A stretch of DNA of 64,000 bases from CAJQQK01 sp965224225 (GCA_965224225.1 CBDCZF010000032.1:186001-250000), one strand, 5' to 3'. Positions 17,294 to 26,647 are shown, counted from the stretch's first letter. Notes: generated by a model not told the origin, from the sequence alone. Program-made: numbers and translations.

Positions 17294-18050
17294 ATGGGCC
17301 GGAATGCGCAATTCGACGGCATCGATGCCGGCAACGTGACCGCGCTTGTGACCGAGGAGGTTCGCAAGCGCCTGCGTGAGCGCCATGATCCGTCGCACTA
17401 CGCGGCATCCAGTCCGGCAGCGCCTGTCGATGACGAACTGATCACCAAGGAACAGGACGTACTGATCGCAAATTGCACGATCATGAAGCGCGCCCTGTTC
17501 AACGCCGGCAAGCGACTCGAGCGCAAGCATGCCGCCGGCCAGTTCACGTTCGCACTTTCCGGCGTTTACGGCTTCCTGGTGCCCCTCTTCACGCTGCAGT
17601 TCGAACCCTTCCTGACAGCACTGGTGACGTACGTGATCTCGTTCACGGCAGCCACCGCCGGCGCCGTTTCGTTCGTCGTCGCCATGCTCTATCAGCAAAA
17701 GGATCTGGCTCGGCGCGCACGTCTCTTTTACGAAGCCGGCCGCCAGATCAACAAGCTCGGCAAGGATCTCAAGGTGATACGCTTCACGGAGACCGCAGAG
17801 TTGCGCCGCTTCATGCATCACTATGATGAGATCCTGGCGCGGGCCGAGAAACCACGACGAGATCGATTTCGAGTATGCGCGCCTCGGCTTTCGGCCACGT
17901 GACAACCGCGACGGCCGTCTCGACAAATGGATCTGGCAACGCCGGCGGCTCGACCTCAAATTCGGGCTGCAGACTTACAGCCTGATCGCCGCGGTCTGGC
18001 TGATCCCGCCGATGATCGGCATCGCCATCTGGCTGACGTTGTCGAAATAG
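17294..18050 (+). pseudogene. SLATT-like membrane protein, single-base frame break
   Basis: The first frame, 17294-17902, has a basic helical start, then LERKHAAGQFTFALSGVYGF and two adjacent hydrophobic helices, followed by a cytoplasmic helix (YQQKDLARRARLFYEAGRQ). This is the layout of SLATT domains, two-helix membrane effectors often tied to nucleotide-signal immunity. The frame breaks at AAA 17849-17851. Removing one A restores a continuous reading through NHDEIDFEYARLGFRPRDN and a last helix ending at 18050. No CD-NTase or SLOG gene is adjacent, so a defence role is only a possibility. Confidence 0.5.
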
Positions 18051-18151
18051 CGGAATTGGAAAATAACCTTCTTAAGAACAAGTCCACGGTGGCCATATTG
18101 TTCGCGCCTTTAGGGCTATGATCCGCCGCAATCGAGTTTTGCTCGCAGTAC

Positions 18152-18739
18152 ATGCGGGCAGTCATGGATAGGCAAGCTATGCTGAGATCAGTACTTTTGC
18201 CGGTCATCGCGGCGGTTGCCGCGATGGTCGCAGGCGCCGGCATTGCATTTGGTGCGGTCGTGAGCCCGGCTGCGCTGCAAGCCAGACCGGCGGCAGACGC
18301 CGTTGTTCTCGCCCAGTTCCAATCACGACAATTGGCGCGCAGTGAAGCCGGCAGGCGACTACGCGGCGGCGATCGCCGCGGCCGTGGTGCCGGTCGTCGC
18401 GGTCGCGGTGGTGAAGGTGCCGGGCGTCGTGGACGGGGCGGCGAAGGTGCGCGCCGTGGCCGACGCGGGCGGATCATTCGCGGCGGACCTGGCGGCGTGC
18501 CCCGCGCGCGTGCGCCGAGACACCTCAGGCGCTGGCGCCGACCACCACCACCGCGCTATCGCCGGCGCTGGCGCGGCCCGCGCTACGGTTACTTCTACCC
18601 GCCTTACGGCTGGGGACCGCCGTATTATTATGGCAATGATTGCGGGTACTATCGCTATCAGTGGCGGCGCACCGGTTCGCGCTACTGGCGGCGCAGGTAC
18701 TATCGCTGCATCGACGATTTCGAAGACAACTCGCCTTGA
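18152..18739 (+). CDS. Exported Arg/Gly/Tyr-rich protein with RGG-like repeats
   Basis: 195 residues from ATG 18152; ATG 18179 gives a cleaner signal peptide (MLRSVLLPVIAAVAAMVAGA). The mature part carries two near-identical GRRGRGGEGA units and more RGR triplets, then a Pro/Arg stretch and an aromatic tail (YGYFYPPYGWGPPYYYGND) ending in two cysteines (NDCGYY, YYRCIDD). The bias is strong but the signal peptide and acidic C-terminus (FEDNSP) argue that it is a real protein. Low-complexity basic exported proteins of this kind can bind nucleic acid, polysaccharide or the cell surface. I do not recognise a family. Confidence 0.6.
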   Translation: MRAVMDRQAMLRSVLLPVIAAVAAMVAGAGIAFGAVVSPAALQARPAADAVVLAQFQSRQLARSEAGRRLRGGDRRGRGAGRRGRGGEGAGRRGRGGEGARRGRRGRIIRGGPGGVPRARAPRHLRRWRRPPPPRYRRRWRGPRYGYFYPPYGWGPPYYYGNDCGYYRYQWRRTGSRYWRRRYYRCIDDFEDNSP

Positions 18740-18806
18740 GATCGGTGAGGCTTGGGGTGAGTGGGTCGGACGTCCGGCTCTCGAACGCCGATCGCTTTCC
18801 CAACCG

Positions 18807-20354
18807 TCACTCCCACTCAATCGTACCCGGCGGCTTCGATGTAATGTCGTAGACGACGCGGTTGATGCCGTCGACCTCGTTGATGATGCGGGTGGCAACG
18901 CGCCCGAGCACGGCGTGGTCGAAGGCAAAGTAATCGGCCGTCATGCCGTCGGTCGAGGTTACAGCACGCAAGGCGCAAACATGGTCATAGGTGCGCGCAT
19001 CACCCATCACACCGACCGTGCGCACCGGCAACAAAACCGCAAAGGCCTGCCAGATCTCATCGTAGAGGCCAGCCTTGCGGATCTCGTCCAGATAGATCGC
19101 ATCGGCCTTGCGCAGGATGGCGCATTTCTCAGGCGTGATCTCGCCGGGGATGCGGATTGCCAGTCCCGGGCCGGGGAAGGGATGGCGGCCAACGAACGTC
19201 TCGGGCAGGCCGAGTTCGCGACCCAGCGCGCGTACCTCGTCCTTGAAAAGTTCACGCAGCGGTTCGACCAACTTGAGGTTCATGCGCTCGGGCAGGCCGC
19301 CGACGTTGTGGTGCGATTTGATCGTCACCGACGGGCCGCCGTCGAACGACACGCTTTCGATGACGTCGGGATAGAGCGTGCCCTGGGCCAGAAAGTCGGC
19401 ACCGCCAAGCTTTGCTGCCTCGGCCTCGAACACCTCGATGAACAGGCGCCCGATGGTCTTGCGCTTTTGCTCGGGGTCGGCGATGCCTTCGAGTGCGCCA
19501 AGGAATGTGTCGGCGGCATCGACGTGGACCAGCGGGATATTGTAATGGCCGCGGAACAGGGAGACTACCTCTTCCGCCTCGTTCTGGCGCATCAGGCCGT
19601 GGTCGACGAAGATGCAGGTCAGTTGATCGCCGATCGCCTCGTGGATCAGGACGGCGGCAACGGCTGAGTCGACACCGCCGGAGAGCCCGCAGATCACCCG
19701 GCCGCGGCCGACCTGCTCGCGAATGCGCGCAATTTCGCTCGTGCGGAAATGCGCCATCGTCCAGTCACCGGAAAGCCCACTAATCCCGCGCACGAAGTTG
19801 GTGAGCAGCTTGGCGCCATCCGGCGTGTGCACGACTTCGGGGTGGAACTGGACGGCATAGAGCTTGCGCGCTTCATCGGCGATGGCGGCAAACGGCGCGC
19901 CTTGAGAAACGCCAATCACTTCGAAGCCGTCGGGCAACCGCGTGACGCGATCGCCGTGGCTCATCCAGATCTGATGGCGTTCGCCCGGCTGCCAGACCCC
20001 GTCAAACAATGCCGAGGTCTTAGTGACTTCAAGCTCGGCGCGGCCAAACTCGCGATGATCGCTCGTCTCGACGCCACCGCCGAGTTGGGCGACCATGGTC
20101 TGCTCGCCATAGCAGATGCCGAGCACCGGCAGGCCGCTTTCGAAGACCCAGTCGGGCGCCCTGGGCGTGCCCATCTCGGTGACGCTGGCCGGTCCGCCCG
20201 AGAGGATGACGGCCCGGGGCTCGAGGCGCCCGCGGGCTTCTTCGGCACGGTTGAAGGGCACGATCTCGCAGTAGACGCCGGCTTCGCGTACGCGGCGCGC
20301 GATCAACTGCGTGACCTGGCTGCCGAAATCGATGATCAGGACGGTCTCTGTCAT
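18807..20354 (-). CDS. guaA: GMP synthase (glutamine-hydrolysing)
   Basis: 515 residues, full length. The glutaminase half has the catalytic cysteine in GICYGEQ (C81) and the FHPEV block. The synthetase half has the pyrophosphate loop GLSGGVDSAVAA. The dimerisation domain is complete, ending in the canonical KPPGTIEWE. It converts XMP, ATP and glutamine to GMP in purine synthesis. It is an ordinary housekeeping gene; guaB is not in the window. Confidence 0.98.
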   Translation of the reverse strand: MTETVLIIDFGSQVTQLIARRVREAGVYCEIVPFNRAEEARGRLEPRAVILSGGPASVTEMGTPRAPDWVFESGLPVLGICYGEQTMVAQLGGGVETSDHREFGRAELEVTKTSALFDGVWQPGERHQIWMSHGDRVTRLPDGFEVIGVSQGAPFAAIADEARKLYAVQFHPEVVHTPDGAKLLTNFVRGISGLSGDWTMAHFRTSEIARIREQVGRGRVICGLSGGVDSAVAAVLIHEAIGDQLTCIFVDHGLMRQNEAEEVVSLFRGHYNIPLVHVDAADTFLGALEGIADPEQKRKTIGRLFIEVFEAEAAKLGGADFLAQGTLYPDVIESVSFDGGPSVTIKSHHNVGGLPERMNLKLVEPLRELFKDEVRALGRELGLPETFVGRHPFPGPGLAIRIPGEITPEKCAILRKADAIYLDEIRKAGLYDEIWQAFAVLLPVRTVGVMGDARTYDHVCALRAVTSTDGMTADYFAFDHAVLGRVATRIINEVDGINRVVYDITSKPPGTIEWE

Positions 20355-20465
20355 GGCCTCCGGTTACGATACCCGGCGGCCGGGCGCAATCGCCAAGCGC
20401 GGGTCTTCAACGATCCAGGCCGGTCGGATCGAGAGCAGGTGAGCCGCGGCGACCAACCGATTGCC

Positions 20466-21623
20466 TCACTTCACGACCAGATCCATATCCGCTTTAGAGA
20501 GAACTTCCGATCCTGCCGCGGTCACCAGGCTGGTCCGGCCGGGTGTCGCGGCGAGGCCGGTGTCGTCGTCGAATATGATCATGTGCAGGAAGAAGACCAT
20601 GCCGGGCACGATGACGACCGGATTGTCCTTGTAGGCCATGAAGCCGTCCATCCAGGTCGGCGCGAACGTCGTTCCCAGCGAATAGCCGCAAGCGTTGAGG
20701 CGATAGGCACCGAGGCCTGCGGCATCGAGCGATTTGGCATGCGCTTCGAAGATGTCACCGATCGTGTTGCCGGGTTTCAGTGCCGCTTCACAGGCATAGA
20801 GGGCCTCGCAACCGGCATTCCAGAGTTCACGCTGGCGGTCCGGTGCGGTTCCGGTCGCGATCGTGCGCATCATGGCCGAATGATAGTGATGGTGGGTGCC
20901 GGCGAACTCGAGGGTGAGTTGGTCGTTGGCGCCAAGCACCCGCCGGCCCGAATAATAGCGGCACATCAGGGCGCCCGGACCCGAACCGATGATGAATTCA
21001 TTGGCCGGGTCATCACCGCCGGCGCGAAAGATCGCGGCGTGCATGTCGGCCAGGATGTCGCCTTCGCTGACGCCCGGGCCGGCGCGGTCGACGGCTGCCT
21101 GCCAGGCCGCGTCACAGTGTTCGGCGGCACGTCGCACATAGGCGATTTCGGCATCGCTCTTGACGAGGCGCAGTTCGGGAATGAGCGACGATGCATCGAC
21201 CAGCGTGCAAAAGCCATCGAGGGCAGCATGCAGGCGTTGGCCGTTCTGGGCATTCAGGCCGAAGGTGGCATATTCGACGCCGAGGCGTTTGCTCTCGAGG
21301 CCCAGTTCTTCGAGGATCGTCCTAAGGTCGGTCGCCGGGTTCGCATTGGCACCATCGACCCAGATGCGAATGTCTTCGACGATTGAGGTAAAGGCTGCCT
21401 GGCGCTGGTCGGCGGATCGTGTGAGCAGGACGTAGCGGCCATCTTGCGTGAGTACGAGACACTGGAAGAAGACGTAACCGAAGGTGTCGTAACCGGTCAG
21501 ATAGTACATCGACTCCTGGCTGAACATCAGCAGGGCGTCGAGGCCGCTCTCGTTCATCTTGGCAATCGCGCCTTTGCGCCGGCGCGCGAACTCGGCGTCC
21601 GTGAAATGCAGGTTCTTCGGCAT
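20466..21623 (-). CDS. M24-family (creatinase/ectoine-hydrolase-like) protein without the usual metal ligands
   Basis: 385 residues from ATG 21623 (MPKNLHFTDAEFARRRKGAI) with a creatinase N-terminal domain and a pita-bread C-terminal domain. In metal-dependent M24 peptidases the first ligands lie in a D...D motif; here that stretch reads LTLEFAGTHHHYHSAMMRT, with no second Asp. The usual GHGIG is GYSLG, the pattern I associate with creatinase/DoeA relatives. It is therefore probably a metal-independent C-N hydrolase acting on a small amidine or N-acyl amino acid. It stands alone, 112 bases from guaA. Confidence 0.8.
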   Translation of the reverse strand: MPKNLHFTDAEFARRRKGAIAKMNESGLDALLMFSQESMYYLTGYDTFGYVFFQCLVLTQDGRYVLLTRSADQRQAAFTSIVEDIRIWVDGANANPATDLRTILEELGLESKRLGVEYATFGLNAQNGQRLHAALDGFCTLVDASSLIPELRLVKSDAEIAYVRRAAEHCDAAWQAAVDRAGPGVSEGDILADMHAAIFRAGGDDPANEFIIGSGPGALMCRYYSGRRVLGANDQLTLEFAGTHHHYHSAMMRTIATGTAPDRQRELWNAGCEALYACEAALKPGNTIGDIFEAHAKSLDAAGLGAYRLNACGYSLGTTFAPTWMDGFMAYKDNPVVIVPGMVFFLHMIIFDDDTGLAATPGRTSLVTAAGSEVLSKADMDLVVK

Positions 21624-21801
21624 GGTCGTAAATCTCGTTGCGGTGCGACAGTGGACCATGTCCCGGGATTTCCCGGCGCGTCAAAGCAATTGTTGGATTT
21701 GCCGCTGCGGAAATTGCCGCCGCCGCTGCCACGCAGGCGAACATGCGGCTGACGTTGACAATTTGTAAACGGTTTTCAGGCGTTGCTCATGGCCTGAGCG
21801 C

Positions 21802-22854
21802 GTGAACGCCTGCCATCCGTCCTGTCGTCCGATGTCATCAGCCTTTTGCAAGATTCTCAACCGTGAGACGCTGCCGCTCATGACGGCGGCGGCGGCACTC
21901 GCTGCGTTCGGGCTCGGCCATCTCGGCTCGCTGGCGCCGGCATTCGACCTCATCGCGCAGTTCTCGGCACACTGGCTGATCATCGCGGCCGCAGCCGCTG
22001 CTGCGAGCTTCGTGCCGCAGCGATCCTTGGCCGTGCTGTGCCTGGGGCTGTTTGGCGCCTGCCTGCTGCCCGTGATTATCACGATGACCTATACGGCACG
22101 GACCGGGCCGGGGCATGAGAACACGGTGCTCTCGCTGGCGCCGGCCATCATGGGCACGCCGGCTCGCGCCAGTACGCAGCAGCCGAATGACCGGGAACCG
22201 GCCAGCCTGCGCCTCCTCTCGTTCAATACCTGGAACTTCAACAACGATACCGGCCGGCTGGCAACGGAAATCCTCGCCCATGCCGCTGACGTTCTGATCC
22301 TTATCGAGTTCGGTCCGAACAAGGCGGCACTCAAGCAGGTGCTGGCCAGGCATTACCCCTACGAGAAGACCTGCGAGCGGGACTGGAACTGTGCCATCGG
22401 GCTGATGTCGCGTTGGCCGCTCAGGAATGCGGGCCTCGTCGATGCCGATGATGATGCGGGACCGCTCAGGGTCTGGGCCGAGATCGACTTCCACGGCCGG
22501 CCGCTGACCATCGTCGGCACGCATGTCCTGAGCCCCAATCACGGCCCGCGCGCCAATTTCGTCGAACTCGACTACCTTGCCCGAGAAATGCGTGCCCGCA
22601 AGACGCCGGTGGTGCTTGCCGGCGATCTCAATACGACGGTCTGGGCGCACGCCTTCGACAACTTCCGCACGACATCGAGGCTCGATCACATGGGCCATCT
22701 AATTCCGACCTGGCCGGCCGTGCCCGTCAGAGCGCCGCAGCTTGGCATCGATCACGTGTTCGCCAGTCCGGAACTGCGCGTCGACCAGATCGTTGCCACC
22801 AACCCCGCCGGCTCCGATCACATCGGGCTGGTTGCCACAATCGCCTGGCGCTGA
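21802..22854 (+). CDS. Membrane-anchored endonuclease/exonuclease/phosphatase-family hydrolase
   Basis: 350 residues. Three hydrophobic helices occupy the first 100 residues. An EEP domain follows with the expected metal and catalytic motifs in order: LLSFNTWNFN, LILIEFGP, IVGTHVLSPN, LAGDLNTTVW and the closing AGSDHIGL. The layout matches bacterial EEP proteins with the catalytic domain in the periplasm; the phosphodiester or phosphate substrate is unknown. The start is uncertain: GTG 21802 or ATG 21832, neither with a good ribosome site. Confidence 0.88.
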   Translation: MNACHPSCRPMSSAFCKILNRETLPLMTAAAALAAFGLGHLGSLAPAFDLIAQFSAHWLIIAAAAAAASFVPQRSLAVLCLGLFGACLLPVIITMTYTARTGPGHENTVLSLAPAIMGTPARASTQQPNDREPASLRLLSFNTWNFNNDTGRLATEILAHAADVLILIEFGPNKAALKQVLARHYPYEKTCERDWNCAIGLMSRWPLRNAGLVDADDDAGPLRVWAEIDFHGRPLTIVGTHVLSPNHGPRANFVELDYLAREMRARKTPVVLAGDLNTTVWAHAFDNFRTTSRLDHMGHLIPTWPAVPVRAPQLGIDHVFASPELRVDQIVATNPAGSDHIGLVATIAWR

Positions 22855-22881
22855 GCAAAGGCCGATTGGAAGTGGCTCGCT

Positions 22882-23616
22882 TCAGGCCCTGGCAATGAGT
22901 GCGACGCCGAGCAGGCCGAGCACGACCAGGACAACCAACTTGAAGCGGCCGGCCGGGATCAGATCGCGCAATCTCGTACCGACATAAATGCCCGCCATCG
23001 CCGGTATGATGGCCAGCACCGAGGCGCCGAGGCCCGGCAGGGTCATCATGCCCGACCCGAGCAGCCCGAGCGCCATGAAGCCCGAGGCCAGTGTCACGGC
23101 GATATTGGTGGCCTGCACGAGACGGGCCCGGTCGAGGTCGAGTGACAGCATGAACGGGAGCAAGGGCATGACCTGCGATCCGGTCAGGCCGGTCAGAAAA
23201 CCGTTGAGCAAACCGGCGGGCAGTTGGACCGGCCGCTCGAAGCCTGCCGGCATGATCAGCGGCGGCTGCAGAAGCGAATAGGCCGAATAGGCGATAATCA
23301 GAATGCCGAGCACGATCTCGGCGTGATTGGGATTGAGCCAGGCAAGGCCGAGCAGTCCGATGCCGATGCCCGGCAGGGTCGCCAGATAGAACCGCCAGAA
23401 GCGCACGGACATGTCCCGGAAATGCCCGATCGTCCATAGCAGTGCGAGGTTGCTCGTCATGGCCGGTATGACGACCAAGGCGATGGCAGCCTTGAGGCCG
23501 ACGGCGGCTGCCAAGAACGGCAGTGCGCAGGAAGAATAACCAAGCCCGGTCGCGCCCTTGAGGACGCCGGCAACGAAGAGACCAAATGCAGCGAGGAAGA
23601 TGTCGAATGGGGCCAT
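22882..23616 (-). CDS. TauE/SafE-family sulfite or sulfonate exporter
   Basis: 244 residues from ATG 23616, with about eight helices in two repeats. GLFVAGVLKGATGLGYSSCA near the start and GLLNGFLTGLTGSQVMPLLP in the middle are the duplicated TauE signatures. Members move sulfite, sulfoacetate or other organic anions out of the cell. No sulfur gene is adjacent, so the substrate is not known. A longer frame upstream lacks a ribosome site. Confidence 0.9.
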   Translation of the reverse strand: MAPFDIFLAAFGLFVAGVLKGATGLGYSSCALPFLAAAVGLKAAIALVVIPAMTSNLALLWTIGHFRDMSVRFWRFYLATLPGIGIGLLGLAWLNPNHAEIVLGILIIAYSAYSLLQPPLIMPAGFERPVQLPAGLLNGFLTGLTGSQVMPLLPFMLSLDLDRARLVQATNIAVTLASGFMALGLLGSGMMTLPGLGASVLAIIPAMAGIYVGTRLRDLIPAGRFKLVVLVVLGLLGVALIARA

Positions 23617-23782
23617 GACGCAGCGACTCCGAAATCCAGACGGTTGTGCGAAGGCGCACTTGCGCAACCTATGCACGAGATTTCTGCGTCAATGAATGGT
23701 TAAGGTTACCAAATTATGAACGAATAGCTATTTTTCGCAAATTTTCCTCAGTCGTCATGCCAATCAGATTGCCGCAAGGTCT

Positions 23783-23938
23783 TCAGAACGTGCGCATCAT
23801 AACGGCACTGGCGCCATCCTGGCTGAGCGTCCGTGTCAACTCGGGCGAGAAGGCTGCAACTGATGCTGTGCCTAGAAAACCAATGATCAGCGCTGTGGCA
23901 ATGATCAGGGAAGCTGCGAGCCGGCCTGCATAGGTCAT
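23783..23938 (-). CDS. Small exported or membrane protein, unknown
   Basis: 51 residues from ATG 23938 with AAGGAA about eight bases ahead. The first two thirds form a signal peptide or single helix (LAASLIIATALIIGFLGTAS), leaving a tail of about 20 residues after AFSPELTRT. It lies in the gap between the TauE and metallophosphoesterase genes. It is too short to classify and may be spurious, although the ribosome site and signal are in its favour. Confidence 0.4.
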   Translation of the reverse strand: MTYAGRLAASLIIATALIIGFLGTASVAAFSPELTRTLSQDGASAVMMRTF

Positions 23939-23998
23939 CGATCCAATTTCCTTCCAGACTAAGGGCCTCATCACACTCAGTTTGCGCACGGACCATGG

Positions 23999-24020
23999 CT
24001 ACATTTTGTAGGATTATAGT
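23999..24020 (+). promoter_or_regulatory. AT-rich motif (ATTTTGTAGGATT) in intergenic DNA
   Basis: The 13-mer at 24003-24015 also occurs exactly on the minus strand at 40183-40195 and with one change at 41143-41155. Here it is part of a small palindrome, CTACA-TTT-TGTAG (23999-24011), followed by TATAG. It lies about 180 bases before the metallophosphoesterase gene. Confidence 0.45.
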
Positions 24021-24197
24021 AGAAGTCGGTGATGGAATGGTTATCAGGCAGCGCGCAGGGGCTGGATTGATCGGTTCGGCGGCCGGGTCCACGCTGCAAT
24101 GTTTGCATTCGGCGAGCGGACGCGACATATCAAGCACTTCGCCGCCCAACACGGATCAGAGCCGCGCCGGCCAAGATGACCGAGAACCCTTGCCGTC

Positions 24198-25136
24198 ATG
24201 GAAGATGCCGACCGCCTGACACTCGCCCAGCTGACGGATGTTCATCTCGGGCCGTTGCCGCCTTATTGGCCGATCCATTGGAATGTCAAACGCACGCTTG
24301 GCTACATCAATTTCTACCGCAAGCGCCGCGCCTACAATTCGCGGCTGGTGACTGATGCGGTGCTCGCCGACCTCGGCCGTCAGCCGCATGACCATATCGC
24401 AGTGACCGGAGACCTCGCGAACATCGGCATGCCGTCCGAATTCGCAGCTGCCCGGGAATGGCTGGCCGCGCTCGGCCGCCCCGAAGACGTGACCGTCATT
24501 CCCGGCAACCATGATTTCTACACCCGGCTGCTGTTCGATCAGGGCGTCGAGCGTTGGCGGCCCTACATGCGGGTACGGAACGCGGGCGACCTGCCGGCAG
24601 GCGTACCCGGACCGCTCACAACCGGTTTTCCGTTCGTGCGCATCCTTGGCCGGTACGCGTTGATCGCCTTGAATTCCGGGGCCTATTTCCTACCCGGCGA
24701 TCCCGCCGGTCGCCTCGGCCAGGCGCAAATCGACCGGTTCTGTGAAATCTCGCGGGCGCTGGCGGATCTGGACTTCACGCGTATCGTTCTGATCCATCAT
24801 CCGCCGCTGCCTGAACACGGTTGGAGCCGCGGCCTGCGCGATGCCCGGGCCTTCGAGGAGGCCCTGATCGAGACCGGCAGCGAGCTCCTGATCCACGGCC
24901 ACAACCATCGCGACATGATCTCCTGGCGCGACACGCGCACGGGCCCATTGGCGATGGTCGGCGCCGGCGCTGCAGCAGAGGGCTGCTACAATCTCTACCG
25001 GCTGTCACGCCGCGCCGGCGAGACCTGCCGCATCGAGATGGCAAGCCGTCTGGTCACGGCGGCTGAAGGCACCGACGATGTGCCTGCCTGGCAGTTCCTC
25101 GACCCGGCTCCGGATCGACGCTGTCATGTCATATAG
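24198..25136 (+). CDS. Metallophosphoesterase (calcineurin-like)
   Basis: 312 residues with the five metallophosphoesterase blocks in order: LTDVHLG, VTGDLANIG, PGNHDFY, LIHHPPLP and LIHGHNHRDM. These supply the Asp/His/Asn ligands of a two-metal site. The family cuts phosphomonoesters or diesters such as UDP-diacylglucosamine, cyclic nucleotides or phospholipids; the sequence does not tell which. There is no signal peptide. ATG 24198 has only a weak ribosome site. Confidence 0.9.
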   Translation: MEDADRLTLAQLTDVHLGPLPPYWPIHWNVKRTLGYINFYRKRRAYNSRLVTDAVLADLGRQPHDHIAVTGDLANIGMPSEFAAAREWLAALGRPEDVTVIPGNHDFYTRLLFDQGVERWRPYMRVRNAGDLPAGVPGPLTTGFPFVRILGRYALIALNSGAYFLPGDPAGRLGQAQIDRFCEISRALADLDFTRIVLIHHPPLPEHGWSRGLRDARAFEEALIETGSELLIHGHNHRDMISWRDTRTGPLAMVGAGAAAEGCYNLYRLSRRAGETCRIEMASRLVTAAEGTDDVPAWQFLDPAPDRRCHVI

Positions 25137-25139
25137 GGT

Positions 25140-25230
25140 CCAGGGACACATGTCCCTGGTCGGGGAGTTTGAGGGGTGAAACCCCTCGAGGATCGCCGCT
25201 TGGCGGCGATACGTCAGGGGCGTTGCCCCT
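25140..25230. repeat. Four consecutive hairpins between convergent genes
   Basis: In 91 bases there are four perfect stems: CCAGGGACA/TGTCCCTGG (25140-25159 inclusive of flanking pair), GAGGGGT/ACCCCTC (25171-25187), ATCGCCGC/GCGGCGAT (25192-25210) and AGGGGC/GCCCCT (25216-25230). They sit between the convergent metallophosphoesterase and P450 genes and probably terminate one or both transcripts. Confidence 0.7.
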
Positions 25231-25249
25231 AACAACCCCACCAAACCCA

Positions 25250-26647
25250 TTACCGGTGACGGATGTACATTGGCAGGCCGCCTTTCGGCCGGAGCGTCAG
25301 GCGGCAGGAGACTTCGACCTCGCGGCTGGGCTCGAGATCGAGTTCGAAGCGTTGTGCGAGGATGGCGAGGCACAGTATCGCCTCGGTCAGGCCGAAACGC
25401 TGGCCGAGGCAGACGCGATGGCCGACGCTGAAGGGCACGTAGATGAACCGGTCGGGGCGCCTGGCACCCGGCAGGAAACGTTCGGGCCGGAAAGCGTTCG
25501 GCGCCTGCCAGTGCTTATCGTGGCGATGCAGCAGCCAGGGAACGACCAGGATGATGTCGCCGGCGCGCACGTCGGTCTCGACGATGGTATCGCTGCCGCG
25601 GGCCTGGCGGCTGAGGACTGGCACCGGCGGGTAGAGCCGCAGCGTTTCCTCGATGATGGCGCGGGTGAAGATCAGGTTGGGCACGTCTGCCGGGGTTGGC
25701 GCGCGACCGCCGAGGACACGGTCGAGTTCCTGGCTGAGGCGTGCCCGGTTATGCGGCGATGCCGACAAGATATACCAGGCCCAGGTCAGCGTATTGGCCG
25801 TCGTTTCGTGGCCGGCCATGAACATCACGATCGCCTCGTTGCGCGCCGCACGATCGCTGAACGGGCAGGCTCCGGGCCCATCATTCCCCGTGTCCGGGCT
25901 CAGGAACTGGGCAAGCAGATTGGCCCGTCCGCCCCGCTGCGCCCCCGACCTGTGGTGACGCTCGATAATGGCATCGATCACCTCATGGATCGCGCGCGCC
26001 GCATGATTGCCAGAGAACGCCGACCACGGATTGGTCATGTAGCGCAATGCGGGCAGGCCGAGCGATGAAGCAAGATCCATCTGTTCGATCGAACGGATGT
26101 AGTTGGAAAAGCCCGTGACCACCTGGCGGGCTTCTTCGGCCGGCGTGTCGTCCCCGAACACGGTACGCCCGATGATCTGCGCGGTGAGGCGGGCCATCTC
26201 GTCCTGGACATCGATACGCTGGCCTTCGAGATCTTCCCAGTACTGCGCCATCTCCAGCGAGGTGTCGACCATCTGGGCGATATAGTCGGGCAACAGGTCG
26301 CTGCGCAGCGCCGGCGCACAGGCAGTGCGCCGCTCGCGCCACAACTCACCATCGCTGACGAACAAGCCATCCCCCAGCAGCGGCGCCAGCGCCTGTCGCA
26401 TCTGCGGGCTTTTGCGATCGTAGTTGTCATGCCGCTCAAGGAAGACGTGGCGTACGGAAGCGGCGTTGTTGCAGACGATATAGCGTTGATTAAAAATCGA
26501 AAAATCGAACACCTTGCGCCTGAAGCAGTCCTCGGTCCAGCCGGCGACGAGGTTTTCGCGGGTCTTGAAGAGCTTGGTCCAAACCTGCGTATCCTCGGGC
26601 AGGCGCTCCGGCATCGGGGGCACGAAGTCTTCGAGCAATTCGGCCAT
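25250..26647 (-). CDS. Cytochrome P450
   Basis: 465 residues from ATG 26647. The oxygen-binding I-helix motif AGHETTANTL, the K-helix EETLRLYPP (ExxR) and the haem loop PFSVGHRVCLGQRF with the cysteine ligand at about residue 413 are intact. There is no membrane anchor, as in other soluble bacterial P450s. It should hydroxylate a hydrophobic substrate using electrons from a ferredoxin and reductase, neither of which is adjacent. Its 3' end faces the hairpin cluster. Confidence 0.95.
   Translation of the reverse strand: MAELLEDFVPPMPERLPEDTQVWTKLFKTRENLVAGWTEDCFRRKVFDFSIFNQRYIVCNNAASVRHVFLERHDNYDRKSPQMRQALAPLLGDGLFVSDGELWRERRTACAPALRSDLLPDYIAQMVDTSLEMAQYWEDLEGQRIDVQDEMARLTAQIIGRTVFGDDTPAEEARQVVTGFSNYIRSIEQMDLASSLGLPALRYMTNPWSAFSGNHAARAIHEVIDAIIERHHRSGAQRGGRANLLAQFLSPDTGNDGPGACPFSDRAARNEAIVMFMAGHETTANTLTWAWYILSASPHNRARLSQELDRVLGGRAPTPADVPNLIFTRAIIEETLRLYPPVPVLSRQARGSDTIVETDVRAGDIILVVPWLLHRHDKHWQAPNAFRPERFLPGARRPDRFIYVPFSVGHRVCLGQRFGLTEAILCLAILAQRFELDLEPSREVEVSCRLTLRPKGGLPMYIRHR

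Noticed and set aside
18303..19667. A long plus-strand open frame of 454 codons across the RGG protein and guaA
   Set aside because: It lies antisense to guaA, which is certain, and its composition is that of a GC-rich shadow frame.
19749..21386. A plus-strand open frame of 545 codons opposite guaA and the M24 gene
   Set aside because: Shadow of two real minus-strand genes. It crosses their gap without a ribosome site or domain.
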